From Symsagittifera roscoffensis (Eukaryota; Xenacoelomorpha; Acoela; Convolutidae), in NCBI RefSeq assembly GCF_963678635.1, contig NC_087066.1, positions 12,074,517 through 12,138,516 of the forward strand: DNA of 64,000 nt, read 5' to 3'. Positions within the stretch are counted from its first letter, which is position 1, and each line of letters starts with the position of its first letter. A program made the translations under genes and the position numbers. Below are positions 1 to 11,700 of the stretch, piece by piece. Below the pieces are notes generated by a model that was not told the DNA's origin, did not search any database, and saw nothing but the letters and a program-made list of their open reading frames with translations.

Positions 1-1344
1 TGGCGAATTATCCCGCAGAAAAAAGTTGTTCCAAAACGAATTGAGGCTAAGTAATTGGTCGTATTATTTTGGTACGGTCCAATATTTCACACTTGATTTT
101 TGATATTGTCCAAAACTTATAGTTTTTCAAAATGCTTTTCCCATAAACTATTCGATATGGATTAACGTGCAGTCGGAACTTTCAGGGCTTCGCCCTGATA
201 CACCAATAGTCTTGTTCATATCACCGCAAGAATAAGACAATCGAGGCTGACAGAACTTTTTTTATTCTAGACCCAAAATTAATCACTTGGAGTTTCCAAT
301 TACTTTTTTGATTTTGATAAGGGTAAGGGTTTGATCGATTGCTCTGAAGAATTTTCTAAAATATAATTGAGCAAAAAAAACTTCAAAAAAGGTTTTTTAC
401 CAGAAAAAACTAACTAAAAATTAGTGTCGCCGCTAAGTATGTCGAAAGTGCCACGAATATTGATAACATAACAAAATCTTTTTTTTCGGAATTGTTCTAA
501 TCTCATTTATTGAAACTATCTGACTAATCTCATTATTGAAACAACTGTTCTAATCTCATTATTGAAACAACTGACTAATCTCATTTATTGAAACTATCTA
601 TTAAAAATAATCAGATTTGGTATTAGTCTTGAAAAAATGAAGAAAAAATTGGGCCAAAATCATCTCAGCAATTACGCATTTAAACTATGTTTTTGGAGGG
701 TAATTGAAAATTGTCGTTAAAAAAATCAACATCAGCTACAGTGGACAAAATTAAGCGCAAATTAGTTTTAATTTTGAATACCTTACACAGAATTGCAAAA
801 AAATTTACATTGACAGACAGCAAGTGATCTGAACTAACCTCTCTGAAATTCTCAATTTTTAATTTAAAGCACCTACCAAATATTTGATAAAATTCTATCC
901 AGTTTTCACCGTCTGCGCTAGGTTTCTCATGGTAGTGAACTTTTTCTCGAGTAAGCGGAGTAAAAAAGTTATTCATGTGACGTGAAACATTCTCAGCGAG
1001 AAAATTGAATAAATCAGTGTGAAAAATAAAAAAAACCTTGGCTGCTACTTACTGTTTCACGCGGGTTGAAAACTTATGCGGATGATGATAAGTAGCCTTC
1101 TCAGACCCGGAAAAAGCTGATAAGTGCTTCAAATTAAAAATTGAAACTTTTAGATAGGATAGTTGTGATGCTTTGCTGTCGGTCGATGTAGAAATGCTTT
1201 TAACGTAAATGTTATTCAAAATGGTCCTTAAAGTTAGGTTTTTTTAGAGAATAAAAACCTGAATTGGCGTTTATTTTTGTCCACTAGGGTAGCAATTTTT
1301 TGATAGAAATCAATATCGATTTTTGATCCGGTATTTGTACTCAC
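1..1344. repeat. AT-rich non-coding DNA with dispersed repeats
   Basis: Positions about 90-220 resemble 8040-8170, including a hairpin CAGGGCTTCGCCCTG at 183-197. A four-unit direct repeat lies at about 491-598. I see a minus-strand open stretch at about 837-960 ending in a plausible donor, but it has no recognisable motif and I do not call it a gene. Confidence 0.5.
491..598. repeat. Four-unit tandem repeat, about 27 bp each
   Basis: Units share CTAATCTCATT..TTGAAAC. Their variants are ordered A-B-B'-A': the first and last end ACTATC and the two inner ones end ACAAC. Confidence 0.8.
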
Positions 1345-1424
1345 TTAGTTTCTCTGAACTCCACAAAAGGAAGGTCTCTGAAGTCAGTGAAAGTCTTTGG
1401 AATTCGCATTTTTCCATCTTTACC
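1345..1424 (-). CDS. Isolated candidate exon of a second 5-phosphatase-like gene
   Basis: The exon encodes GKDGKMRIPKTFTDFRDLPF then VEFRETK, ending at a GTGAGT donor in phase 2. The last 19 residues align without gaps with exon 8 of the gene at 8.6-32.2 kb (Pro-Lys-x-Phe ... Val-Glu-Phe-Arg-x-x-Lys), and the donor falls at the same residue and phase. The start is uncertain: an earlier CTTCGAG acceptor would add MFHK. No catalytic exon is visible to its left in the window. Confidence 0.45.
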
Positions 1425-2023
1425 CTTATGAAACATCTCGAAGTTTGAAACTACACGAACTACGAAGTATGAGTTATGATTTAAGAAATGATTCAGAAAA
1501 AGTCAAATTACAGAACCAACTAAGCAATAATCAGAAATGAATTAAGAATCATATTGCAGTTACAAAATTATTGGTGCATCAATAGTTCGACAAACTCTAA
1601 TTGATATTTTTTCAAGCAGATTGTTGCCTTAGAAACAGTGTTTTTTGATGTTTTTTTAACTGGAACTGGATCATTTCACTAAGAATTAATGGTTTGCGTT
1701 TTCTGGTTGTTCATACCTTAGTACCGTTTCAATCTTACTGGGTTGTTTTTAAATGGTAACAACTGAATGAGAACCAATAGTTATTGCCCGTTTTTACTAG
1801 AAAAAAATTCAGTTAGAGTTCAGTCAGATTAGAATCATTTACGCTCGATTGAAAGAACCAACATTACACGAGCAGCTCAGCTCTTTGCAATTGGCTGTAG
1901 CTGTGCCCCTGATTGAGTACAACATGCGTTTTTGTTTCCTATTTGGACTGAAATATGTTGCCTCATCCCAAGGCAACGAGCACGTAACATGGTGGGCCTC
2001 GACCTTCCGACCTTTCGCTTAAG

Positions 2024-2320
2024 AGTGGCGGATTTAGGGAGCCAACACAATTTTGCGAAACCGATCCTTTCGTTTTACGACATCCAGCTTGGCCGCGGCC
2101 AAACCCCTTAATCTTCTAAAAGCGCCTTGAGTGCCAATGACTTTAGTGTGAAAAAGTTGAAAAAAGTGCCCAAAAGTAGCATCTTCACCACGTTTTCTCA
2201 AAAACTTGCCATTTTTTGTCTCAAAAAGGATTTTTTGATACTTTGACCAAGCTTGGAAAGTCGAATCGGTCAACCTAAACAGGTCAAAGGAATACACCAC
2301 ATGCAAAAATTTTTAGAGCA
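2024..2320. repeat. Dispersed repeat copy, GGATTTAGG-end family
   Basis: The copy begins with GTGGCGGATTTAGGG, shared with 6022, 21576 and 31044. The long minus-strand open frame inside it (2034-2306) is repeat-derived. The right end is poorly defined. Confidence 0.55.
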
Positions 2321-4734
2321 AACAAGACAGCGCAATTTTTACATAGCTAGAGCATTTCTAGATAGAAGACGATATGCAACCTAGAAAGTATTTTAGCCTT
2401 ATTATGAAAAAGCAGGTCAACTTGTTATGTGGCATATAATTTTTAAGTTTCATTTCTTTGACAAAAGGGACTTCAGGGTTCATGAGGCGGTTAGTGATGG
2501 GTAATGCAGTTACAGGGAATAAAGCAAGGTTAAAATATTTATAAAAGTAGGAACGTTGCCTCATCCCCGAGGCAAGTTTATAGAGAAAACGGGAAGCAAT
2601 TTTGAGTAGAGACTGAAAGGGGCGAATAGCTACGCACTCCCTCCAATTTTTTTCGATACGTCTCTCACGGACTCCGAAATGGGAACTGCAAGCGATTGAT
2701 TCCGGAAAATATCTAAAGACTATCAGAAAAATTATGGGACCTACACTACAATTGAATTCTTTGTTTAACAGTTTTCGTACATATTTATTGTATTCAGTTC
2801 GATTATTTTAACGTATCAGCTTCAAGATAGTCATTTATAAGAATAATTCTTATATTTTCGACCCAAAACTTATAAGCATACATTCTTTGAAAATGGATGT
2901 TTACAGTCAAGTTCGGCTTGGGAGAATACTAAAAAAGCATCAGCAACACAAGCAAAATCTGTTCGTATATTTTTTTAAACTTAGACCATATCGACAAAAG
3001 GACCGCAAATTTTCTTCAAATATCACAAAAAAACTAAGAAAAAAATTTGTTTGTTTTGGTGTTGTCTAACAATCAAAAGAAGATGAGCAAAAATATTATA
3101 ATGAAGGGATGGAAATTTACCATTATATACTTAGAAAATGTTTGTTTTCACAAAAACGTAAGTCCCTTAGTTTATAAAAAAACGGGTCCAAGAATTCATT
3201 GGTAATTATTAACGCTTCAAGAAGAATATTTTATCCAAGTATAAGAAATTTTTATACGAAATACGAAACCTTTTTTCAATTTTCTTGTTTGTTCTTGTAG
3301 TAAACTTTTCTCGGCTGCGAAGTTTTTTCCTGTATTGCCTATTTTGATAGTAACTTTTATCTCCTGATCACTTATGTATTCTTGAAGTTTTTTATTTCCA
3401 CAAGATCGTCTGTTAATTTGAACCATTGGTTTAAAAAGCTCATATACCTGCAGCCTAACTGATTTCCTGTTTTAGTTGTTGTATACAATGCGCAACCATC
3501 AGCAAACAGTCTAACTTTATAATGCCTACAGATGTTTGGCAATCATTTATCTAGAGCAAAAACAACAACGGACTCAGGACTGAACCTTGTAGTACACCAT
3601 AGTAGATTGTTTTAGTGTCTGCTAATGAAATGATATAACTAACATACTGTTTACGATACGCAAGGTATGACCTCAAAAGTTAACAATTTGACCTATAGTA
3701 CGCATTTTTCAGTAAGATTTTGTGATTTTGTGAATAACTGTGTCGAACGCATTTGTAAGATCTATTAACGTACATATGGAGCCAACATTATCTTCTAAGT
3801 TCTCCAATATCTGTTCAGAGAATTAGATAGCATCAACAGTGTTTTCTAAATCCATACTGACATGCTGTTATTACATCATATTTGTTCAAAAAAAATTTCA
3901 GGCTAATATTAATCAATTTTTGGAAAACTTTCCCCATAATTGGCAGAAAAGAATATTTTGATTACAGAGTAGATTACAGTGTTATTTTGATTTTTTGTCG
4001 AAACACTTACTATCTAACCTTGATCACAATTTCCAATACAGAGGCGAAGTTGAGCTTTGCACTACTAGCGATACAAAGCAAAAAAGCCGCAATATCAGAA
4101 AAAAAAATCAAAAATGTGGAAAAAACTAGATCTATCAAAAAAGTAAAGCTAATCTTCGAATGAAAGAAAAACAAGCAAAATCAAGGGAAGGTGAAGTAAG
4201 CAGCGGAAGAAAAGTTACCAAAAAGTAATAAAGCCTAAAACTGCTTAAGCGGAAACTGTTTAGGCCAAAAAAAAATAAGCAAGACTTAAGTAAATAAGTC
4301 TCCTTCATCCTCAAAACAGACATGCACGCACAAAATTTTTTTATTATTTTTTATGCGATCCAAAATTTTATGGTCCCTGAAACGAATCAAAATTAGTTCA
4401 CTAAGCCTATTAAAAAAAGGCCGAAATCATTTGGGCAGAATAAAGTTTTTCTGCGAAAAAAGAAAACACAAGGTCAAAGTAAGTAAAATTCCAAGTATCA
4501 GATATAAAAAAAATAAACAACAATTCTACAATATGACAACTATGCCGACAAAACATAAGCAGGCAAACAATGCGCCGACAGTTTTTTCTTGTAAAACGAA
4601 ATTCTTGTCGGTTTAAAAAAAATGTTCCTGTCAGATTCAAACCCAGGACTTTTGCAGCCCGAAGCGTACTCATTACCTCCAGACCAAAGGTGCCGGATAC
4701 ACAAAGAAATTAGAATTAACTAGAACTGAACCTG

Positions 4735-4835
4735 AATTTACCATTTCTAATTTTGACCATGCTGTGCCTTAAGTTATTTACGGGAAAAAAGTCTGGTGCC
4801 CGAATTCAATACCCTTGCTACCGCAAGGGTGAATA
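4735..4835. repeat. Dispersed repeat ending in a hairpin
   Basis: The segment with GTTATTTACGGGAAAAAAGT recurs at about 16960-17090 and 18095-18215. Here it ends with a perfect CCCTTGC/GCAAGGG hairpin (4811-4828); the other copies have decayed versions. Confidence 0.7.
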
Positions 4836-6021
4836 CTGATGAAACCAAAATTGTTTTGATTTTAAATTAAAATCTTCAAAGATTTTATATTTGGGAAAAG
4901 TGTCGGCCTATTTAAGAACATAATTTTTTGACCGTCAAAAGTTTTTAAAGACAATTTTGAATACACCCAGACTTCCCCCCACACCCCCGCCATCGCGCGA
5001 GAATGTTGTAGATCCATTTCTGATCTAGAATGTAGGTTTATTCTTTCCGATTGACAATCTTTGATAGGATAAACTGTTTTTGTAGATCCTCAGCACTTTC
5101 ACAGAAACGAAAATAAATCTCAAACTAACCTTGAAGTTGAGACAGATAAAACAAATCTACCTCTGTTACAAAAATGACGCATAGTCTCTGCCGAGCCGCA
5201 AGAAATAATGCAACAAGTTTTGGTCATACAGTCGAGTAGATTCCGACTGGTGCGCACAGCGCGATACATACTCCTGGTCGACGTCGTAATAAGAGACGCT
5301 CATTTGATGTCCGCGAATGCACAACCCCCTGGAAGAAGTTATTAACTTGGGGGATTTTAAAAATCATTTTACTTTCGGCCGAAAATACTTATTAAACTAC
5401 TTATATTTTGGGATTGATATCTACCAATTGGACAATTGACATCCATCACCTCTATACATGACCTTGTTTTATTGCATTGAATTCTGTAAAACTGGGAAAA
5501 CAAATTACTACATGAATCATAAATGATATGCGTTTAAGAAAAAGATAAAACTAAAGTCACTAACATCATGGTTAATCAAACAAAGTGACCAAATAGTTGA
5601 AAACAAAATTTATCAAGAAAAAGTTTTAATTGCAAATCAGACTAAAAGCACTAAAACCCCTCCACTCTTTTCAATATTGCTCCCAACTATTTGAGCACGG
5701 AAGCACGCCCCTTGCTTTACCCCTCGACCCAATCGTAATCTTCACAAATCCGTTAAATGGACACTCATTTGGAAGCTGTTTAGGATTTAACAAACAACTG
5801 GTTTAATTTTGAACTAAACGTAACTTAAGTTTGACCTAAGGACCTCAACTTTTCTCACTAATCTTTTTTTTTGTTATTCCCATTCTATAATTGTTCTTTT
5901 TGTTTCGCCGCTTTCGAGCTTAGGTCTAGCTACCGCAACAACAACAAAAACCCAAACAAACCACGTCATAGTTACTACTAGAGACGACAAATGCAACCTC
6001 TACGATAAGTAACAGCAACGA

Positions 6022-6415
6022 GCAGTAGCGGATTTAGGGGAGGGGGGGGGGGCGGACGCCGCCCCCTCAGGGATTCCACCCCTGCCGACCCAGAAGAGTC
6101 CCCCCTTTGTACTATTTTCAAATATTCATTTTTGGTTACGGACCCTAAAATTTTCTAGAGGCGCCTTTGGCGCCAATATACAATAATTTTGAGGGTCGAG
6201 CGCGCACCAAAAAACGCATTGTGTCTAAAAAAGTGCCTAAAAACACATTTTTTCGGCCTGTTTTTTCAAAAATTTGCCTGCAGCGCAGAAATATTGGTCA
6301 AATTAGGTCTTTATAGTGATTTGGGAGAGCTCAAAAAATCAACTTGGTCGACCTAAAAAAAAGGTCCACAAAATTTTTAGAATTTTATTGAAAATCCGCC
6401 CTACCTCGAGAAATT
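6022..6415. repeat. Dispersed repeat copy, GGATTTAGG-end family
   Basis: The left end GCAGTAGCGGATTTAGG matches the inverted right end of the copy at 21576-21869. A G-run follows. The interior has the shared text about GCGCCTTTGGCGCC and the AAAAATTTGCC stretch. Confidence 0.65.
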
Positions 6416-6719
6416 CCTAGATTGCCTGGCAACGAGCTAGCCATGCCCATCAAAACAATACTCCTCATAAAAAAATTGTTGAATAGGGCACCAGCATGCT
6501 TTTTCATGACTTTTTGATGAATTTGTATCAATTTTGTTCCCACTTTAATTCTTTTAAAAGTTTTTCAGAAAATTTTAAAAATGACATTGTAATCTAAAAA
6601 ATGATAATGTCAAATTTTGATATGAAAAAACTTGGAGAGCCAAATATTTTCGTATGTTTTCATGAATGACACCCAAGGGACCAAAATCGTTAACAATTTA
6701 AAATTCTTATACTAATGAC

Positions 6720-7480
6720 CCGAAACGCGTAATTTCACAAATGCTCTTTGCTAAAAATCTTAGTTGAATCTCTACTAAAATAAATTATCTTTATGAATTC
6801 TCTACTTGATTTAACTTATAATATCAAACTTGGTAGGATAATTATCATGAAAATTTTGAGAAAATATTCATCCAACCTTTAACTTCGATTGAACCCAAAA
6901 ACCGACGTTCGGCAGGTTAGTTCTCGAGAAAAATCAAAAAATTTCAAAAAAAAGTTACTAAGTCAAAATGTTGACTTTTCCGAAGTCCATAATTTTTGTG
7001 TAAAAAAATGTGCGTAGTCGCGTATGCAAAGGAGCTTCCCGCAACCTGTTCTTTTGCTTGAATTCAAAAAGTTTAGGAAAAAAAACGCTAAATAATCAGT
7101 AAACTCAAAAATTTTGGAAAAAAACGCTCAAATAATCAAAACATTGACTTTTTCGAGCAAATAACTTGTTTCGAAAAAACCGTGAGTCGACGCTTATACA
7201 GGGGAGCTTTGCACTACCCTTTTTTCCATTGCACCTACAACTTCAGGTTTGAGAGGCTAGTTTTTGAGAAAAACCGTAAGATTCAAAAAACAGTCAAACA
7301 AAAAAAAATAAAAATCCAAAGTAAATTTATTTGTGAAAAAATTTGAGCGTAGCAGCCTATGAAGGAGAGCTTTTAAAATTTGATTTATTCATTGAAACAA
7401 AAATCTCAGATTTGGTAGTTTAATTTTTGAGAAAACAATAAAATCACAAATATTTTGGTCTCTTCAATTTTTTTTTTAAT
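6720..7480. repeat. Degenerate tandem repeat block, about 150-190 bp units
   Basis: Successive units contain GTAGTCGCGTATGCAAAGGAGCTT-like text, then a GGCAGGTTAGTTCTCGAGAAA-like stretch, then TTGACTTTTCC. Similar blocks lie at 15530-15870 and 18400-19010. The units are too diverged to fix boundaries by eye. Confidence 0.6.
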
Positions 7481-7739
7481 TATAGGCCAAAATTTTCTGT
7501 GTTATTAAAAAAACAAGAATGTTGAATTTGTAACAAGACTGTTTTTTATCAGGGTGGAGCCCTGAAATTCCTTCTGTTCCTTAAGGTATCTGATACATGT
7601 TCAAAAGTAATACGTCCATGAAAGTTAAAAATTTTAAACGTTAAAGATTTTTTTTCTGCAAACATCCCATCAACACAATTTCAAGCACAGGGTGATTCAA
7701 TTTTTTAGTTAATTTGGACCATATATTTGACCAATTTGG

Positions 7740-7830
7740 ACCGCTTATTTGTCTAAACTTGATTTCGAACAATTTTATTTGTCTAAACTTGACTTGGAAC
7801 AATTTGTCTAAACTTGACTTGGAACTAATT
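7740..7830. repeat. Short tandem repeat, three units
   Basis: Three units carry TTTGTCTAAACTTGACTTGG, the first with a TTTCG variant. Nothing coding is seen. Confidence 0.8.
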
Positions 7831-8576
7831 TGCCTCTTCCCTATATAATTACCCTATAACGGATCTGTAGAAATACCAAAGTTAATTTTTAACTAGCGAT
7901 ATTAACATCCTTCAGAAGGTTTCAAATTATCTGCCCTAACTTAAAAAACGATTTTATATTTATCAAAAATTTACATTATAATTTTCAAAAGACTCGCCTA
8001 ACATTAGCAGTTTTGTTTTCGCATTGTATATTTTTTGCTCAACATAGCCGTCCTGTTCACAATTTATAGCTCTTCAACATTTTATCTACCAGAAACTATT
8101 CGGGACTACATAAGGGGCAGTCGTAACATTCAGGGCTTTGCCCTGATATACGAGCCGTCTTGTTCACCTTTGTTTTTTGAATTACAATGATTTCTACAGC
8201 CGTTGAACACTTGCAACGGTCTACTTTATTCTCATTTTGGTGAAACGAAGTTAACAACATTTCAATTAGAGGTAATTTCCATGGAAATGCATAAGTGATA
8301 TTGCATGATATATTTCATTATAAATGGTATGTGTCAATTATACTTTTTACAATATCTTTTCGATGTGACTAAATCTGAACCTCTAAAATCAGGAGCCCAT
8401 CGGAAAAAAAACAATAGATGTCAAACGTAGATTAATATTCCTGATACTTTAGATTGAAGAAAAGTAATCGAACTATCAAAATAGTTCGCTAACTTTTTTT
8501 GATAAATTCATTTGTACAATCCTTTCAAACTTCAACTGCATATTTAAGAAAAATAGAGTAGTTCCGATTTATAAGG

Positions 8577-8731
8577 TCACGAAAGGTCGATGAGTGGCGG
8601 GGGTCTAACAGAGCCGCGGGTTCCCTTTATCGTCGAGGGCCTTCTCAGCAGCACCTCAACTGTCTGCATTCGAGCATCGTATTCTTCGTTACTATCAGAG
8701 GGGGTGAAACAGGCTTCTACGAGGGTGGTTT
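8577..8731 (-). CDS. 5-phosphatase gene exon 21: terminal exon
   Basis: The acceptor is TTCTTTCAG, receiving phase 1 from exon 20. It encodes 50 residues ending PPPLIDLS and then TGA at 8579-8577. LIDLS resembles a clathrin box (LIDLE in human OCRL). No AATAAA signal was picked out in the next few hundred bases. Confidence 0.72.
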
Positions 8732-11700
8732 CTGAAAGAACGCGCAATTTAGTTAAGAAGAAAGTTTGGTTCGCAGACAGCTGTAAACAAAGTCAGCTGC
8801 AAATAATTCAGAATAATTTGGTTTGAAGAGCAAAAAAAAATGCTCTCAATAATCAAGTTCAATATAAACTTAGCGTCCTAACAACCCGAAACATTGGATA
8901 ATATTTGCAAAATTTGGTATCATTGAGTTAAAATATTTCAAACTCGTAGTGTAGTTATTTTTTGATAGTTCGGTGCTCCCATTAGGATGAAGCTGGCTGC
9001 CAATCAAAACTGGGTATCGAAAAAAACTTGGTGATAAATGAACTTTTGTAAAACCAAGAATTACAACCTAGAATGGATATCTGTAGCAGATCGGAAGGGA
9101 GTGGTAATGTATTTTTATGAAGAATACAAATGGGGTGATTTCATTCCCACTGGCTAAAAAAATCAACCTTCAAATTCAATCCATAATAATTTAAATTCCT
9201 TCATCATGCTAGCTGAGCTAGTGTTTCAAACTATGTTTTAGAGCATCACATTTAATCCGATTCATTTCTCTTTCCATTAATTGCGACTTCCCAATTAGGC
9301 AGGATAGAACCAACAAATGCAACGCTACTACCGACCACAAAAAGTTTTTTGCTTGAACAGCTGCTGTTTGAGAACTAAGACAGTGAATAAAACCTGATTT
9401 TTTACAATTCTTTTTATTCCACTTCCCAAAACTGATATATCTATGCTTTTTTTAACACTTTTTGCCAAAAAAATCGGTACTTGAATACAACAGTGTTGTT
9501 TGACGAACGATGTTGTTAGCCATAAAACTAATCATCAAACCTAATTTCAGGCACCAAATTCATCTATTATCAGCCAAAAAACTTTCATCAGGCTTTTTTA
9601 CTCACTGAATGTGTCGAGTGCATCTCTGAAGTGTGCCTCTGCACGAGTGAAGTAGATGAGTTTGTGGGAGATGTGCGAGTTCAGTTGGAGCAAGTAAAGA
9701 GGCATTACTGTCTCGGCAAGGAATGCGAAGAAGTAACCGATCAACAATTTGTTGTGTTGCGCCACCTTCACACTCTCCAGAAGCTAAACAATACAACAAC
9801 AATGAATAAATTATCTGTAAAATAAATGCAACTTGTTAACTAGCTCCCCTTTCACATTTATTCAAATATCCTTATATGTAAATGTTTTTAAAATATAAGC
9901 TTAACTTGTGTATGCTTAACCGTTGAATAAATCCATTCTTAGGGGTAAAAATTACACTGAGGCGAAGTTGCAAATCGCATACACAAGCAAAAATATGACC
10001 GAGAACGCTACTGTGAAAAACTGAATAAGTAAAACTTTGAGTCTACAAAATTTCTCACGTGACGCACGCCAATTATGAGTCTACATAATTGCTAAGTGCG
10101 CAGGCCAATTATGACGGATTAGCAGTGCCAGTCAATTTGAAAAAAAAAGAAATTTACCAAGTAACATATCTCAATTTATAGAGCAGACGGATTTTATCTA
10201 GTATACAAAAAAGTTCATTAAAAACATCCGACCCTGACCAGGTTCGAGCCCTCTTATTTTGTTGCGGGTCTGTCTCCTTCCCTACCTCTACGCTACAGAT
10301 CCATGATACCTTGAAGCTAAAAGGCTATTTGTAATAAATAGTCTGTGTTATCATCCGTAGTATTGACTGTACTTAATCTAAATGAACACATTTTGTCGCA
10401 ACAGTATTTGCGTCGCAACAATACTTGCGACTAAGGTTGGAAAAAAGAGATTTCATACTATAACACAAGCGCTGCTTGCGTAATAACACACATGCGAAGC
10501 GGCACTTCGCAGACAAGCGATAAAATTGCGAAAAGAAGCTCTAAAAAGGTGAACAAGTGAAGTAAGGAATCAGTAAAATCAGGAAGTAAAATAAGAAAAA
10601 TGAAACTTTTGACTTATGCCAGAATCGAACCCCGACCTGTAAATTAGGAATCTCTTGTCATCGCATCTATTCAATGGCAGCTTGACCAACGTCAAACACT
10701 ATCCATCAACATAGCAGATACACCAGATGTTATTTAATTATTAATGCTAGGCCAGCAAAATTGCCACAAAATGAGCGCTTTTATTTACGAGTTGGGTAGG
10801 ACAAAAATCTGGACTTATACGCTCATTAATTCAATTGTGTCACACAGAGGCGAAGTTCCACTTCGCATACACAAGCAAAAATATGACCGATAACGCTAAG
10901 ACGCATTAGCAATAACAGTCATTTTGAAAAACTTTAAAAAAATCAATTGCACATGCCTTACTTTTTAGAACGGACGCATTTTAGCTAGTATACGAAAAAG
11001 TTCATTAAAAACATCCGACCCTGCCCAGGTTCTACCCTCTTATTTTGTTGCGGGTCTCCTCCATAATACTACGCTACAGATTCATGATACCTTGAAGCTA
11101 AAGTGCTATTTGTAATAAATAGTCTGTGTTATCATCCGTAGTATTGACTGTACTTAATCTAAATGAACACATTTTGTCGCAACAGTATTTGCGTCGCAAC
11201 AATACTTGCGACTAAGGTTGGAAAAAAGAGATTTCATACTATAACACAAGCGCTGCTTGCGTAATAACACACATGCGAAGCGGCACTTCGCAGACAAGCG
11301 ATAAAATTGCGAAAAGAAGCTCTAAAAAGGTGAACAAGTGAAGTAAGGAATCAGTAAAATCAGGAAGTAAAATAAGAAAAATGAAACTTTTGACTTATGC
11401 CAGAATCGAACCCCGACCTGTAAATTAGGAATCTCTTGTCATCGCATCTATTCAATGGCAGCTTGACCAACGTCAAATACTATCCATCAACATAGCAGAT
11501 ACACCAGATGTTATTTAATTATTAATGCTAGGCCAGCAAAATTGCCACAAAATGAGCGCTTTTATTTACGAGTTGGGTAGGACAAAAATCTGGACTTATA
11601 CGCTCATTAATTCAATTGTGTCACACAGAGGCGAAGTTCCACTTCGCATACACAAGCAAAAATATGACCGATAACGCTAAGACGCATTAGCAATAACAGT

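Larger units (their letters stand above)
1425..8576. other. Repeat-rich intergenic stretch
   Basis: Apart from the repeats listed at 2024, 4735, 6022, 6720 and 7740, I see no exon with good splice sites. If the exon at 1345-1424 belongs to a paralogous gene, its upstream exons should lie here. Confidence 0.4.

Noticed and set aside
680-976. 98-codon minus-strand open frame as an exon
   Set aside because: There is a plausible donor near 837, but the sequence has no recognisable motif, no good upstream acceptor, and does not continue the exon at 1345-1424 in any obvious way.
2034-2306. 90-codon minus-strand open frame
   Set aside because: It lies within a dispersed repeat copy also seen at 6022, 21576 and 31044; no family match and no splice context.
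10615-10687. Functional tRNA gene
   Set aside because: It has tRNA length and a T-arm-like end, but the acceptor ends do not pair and it is embedded in a repeated family.
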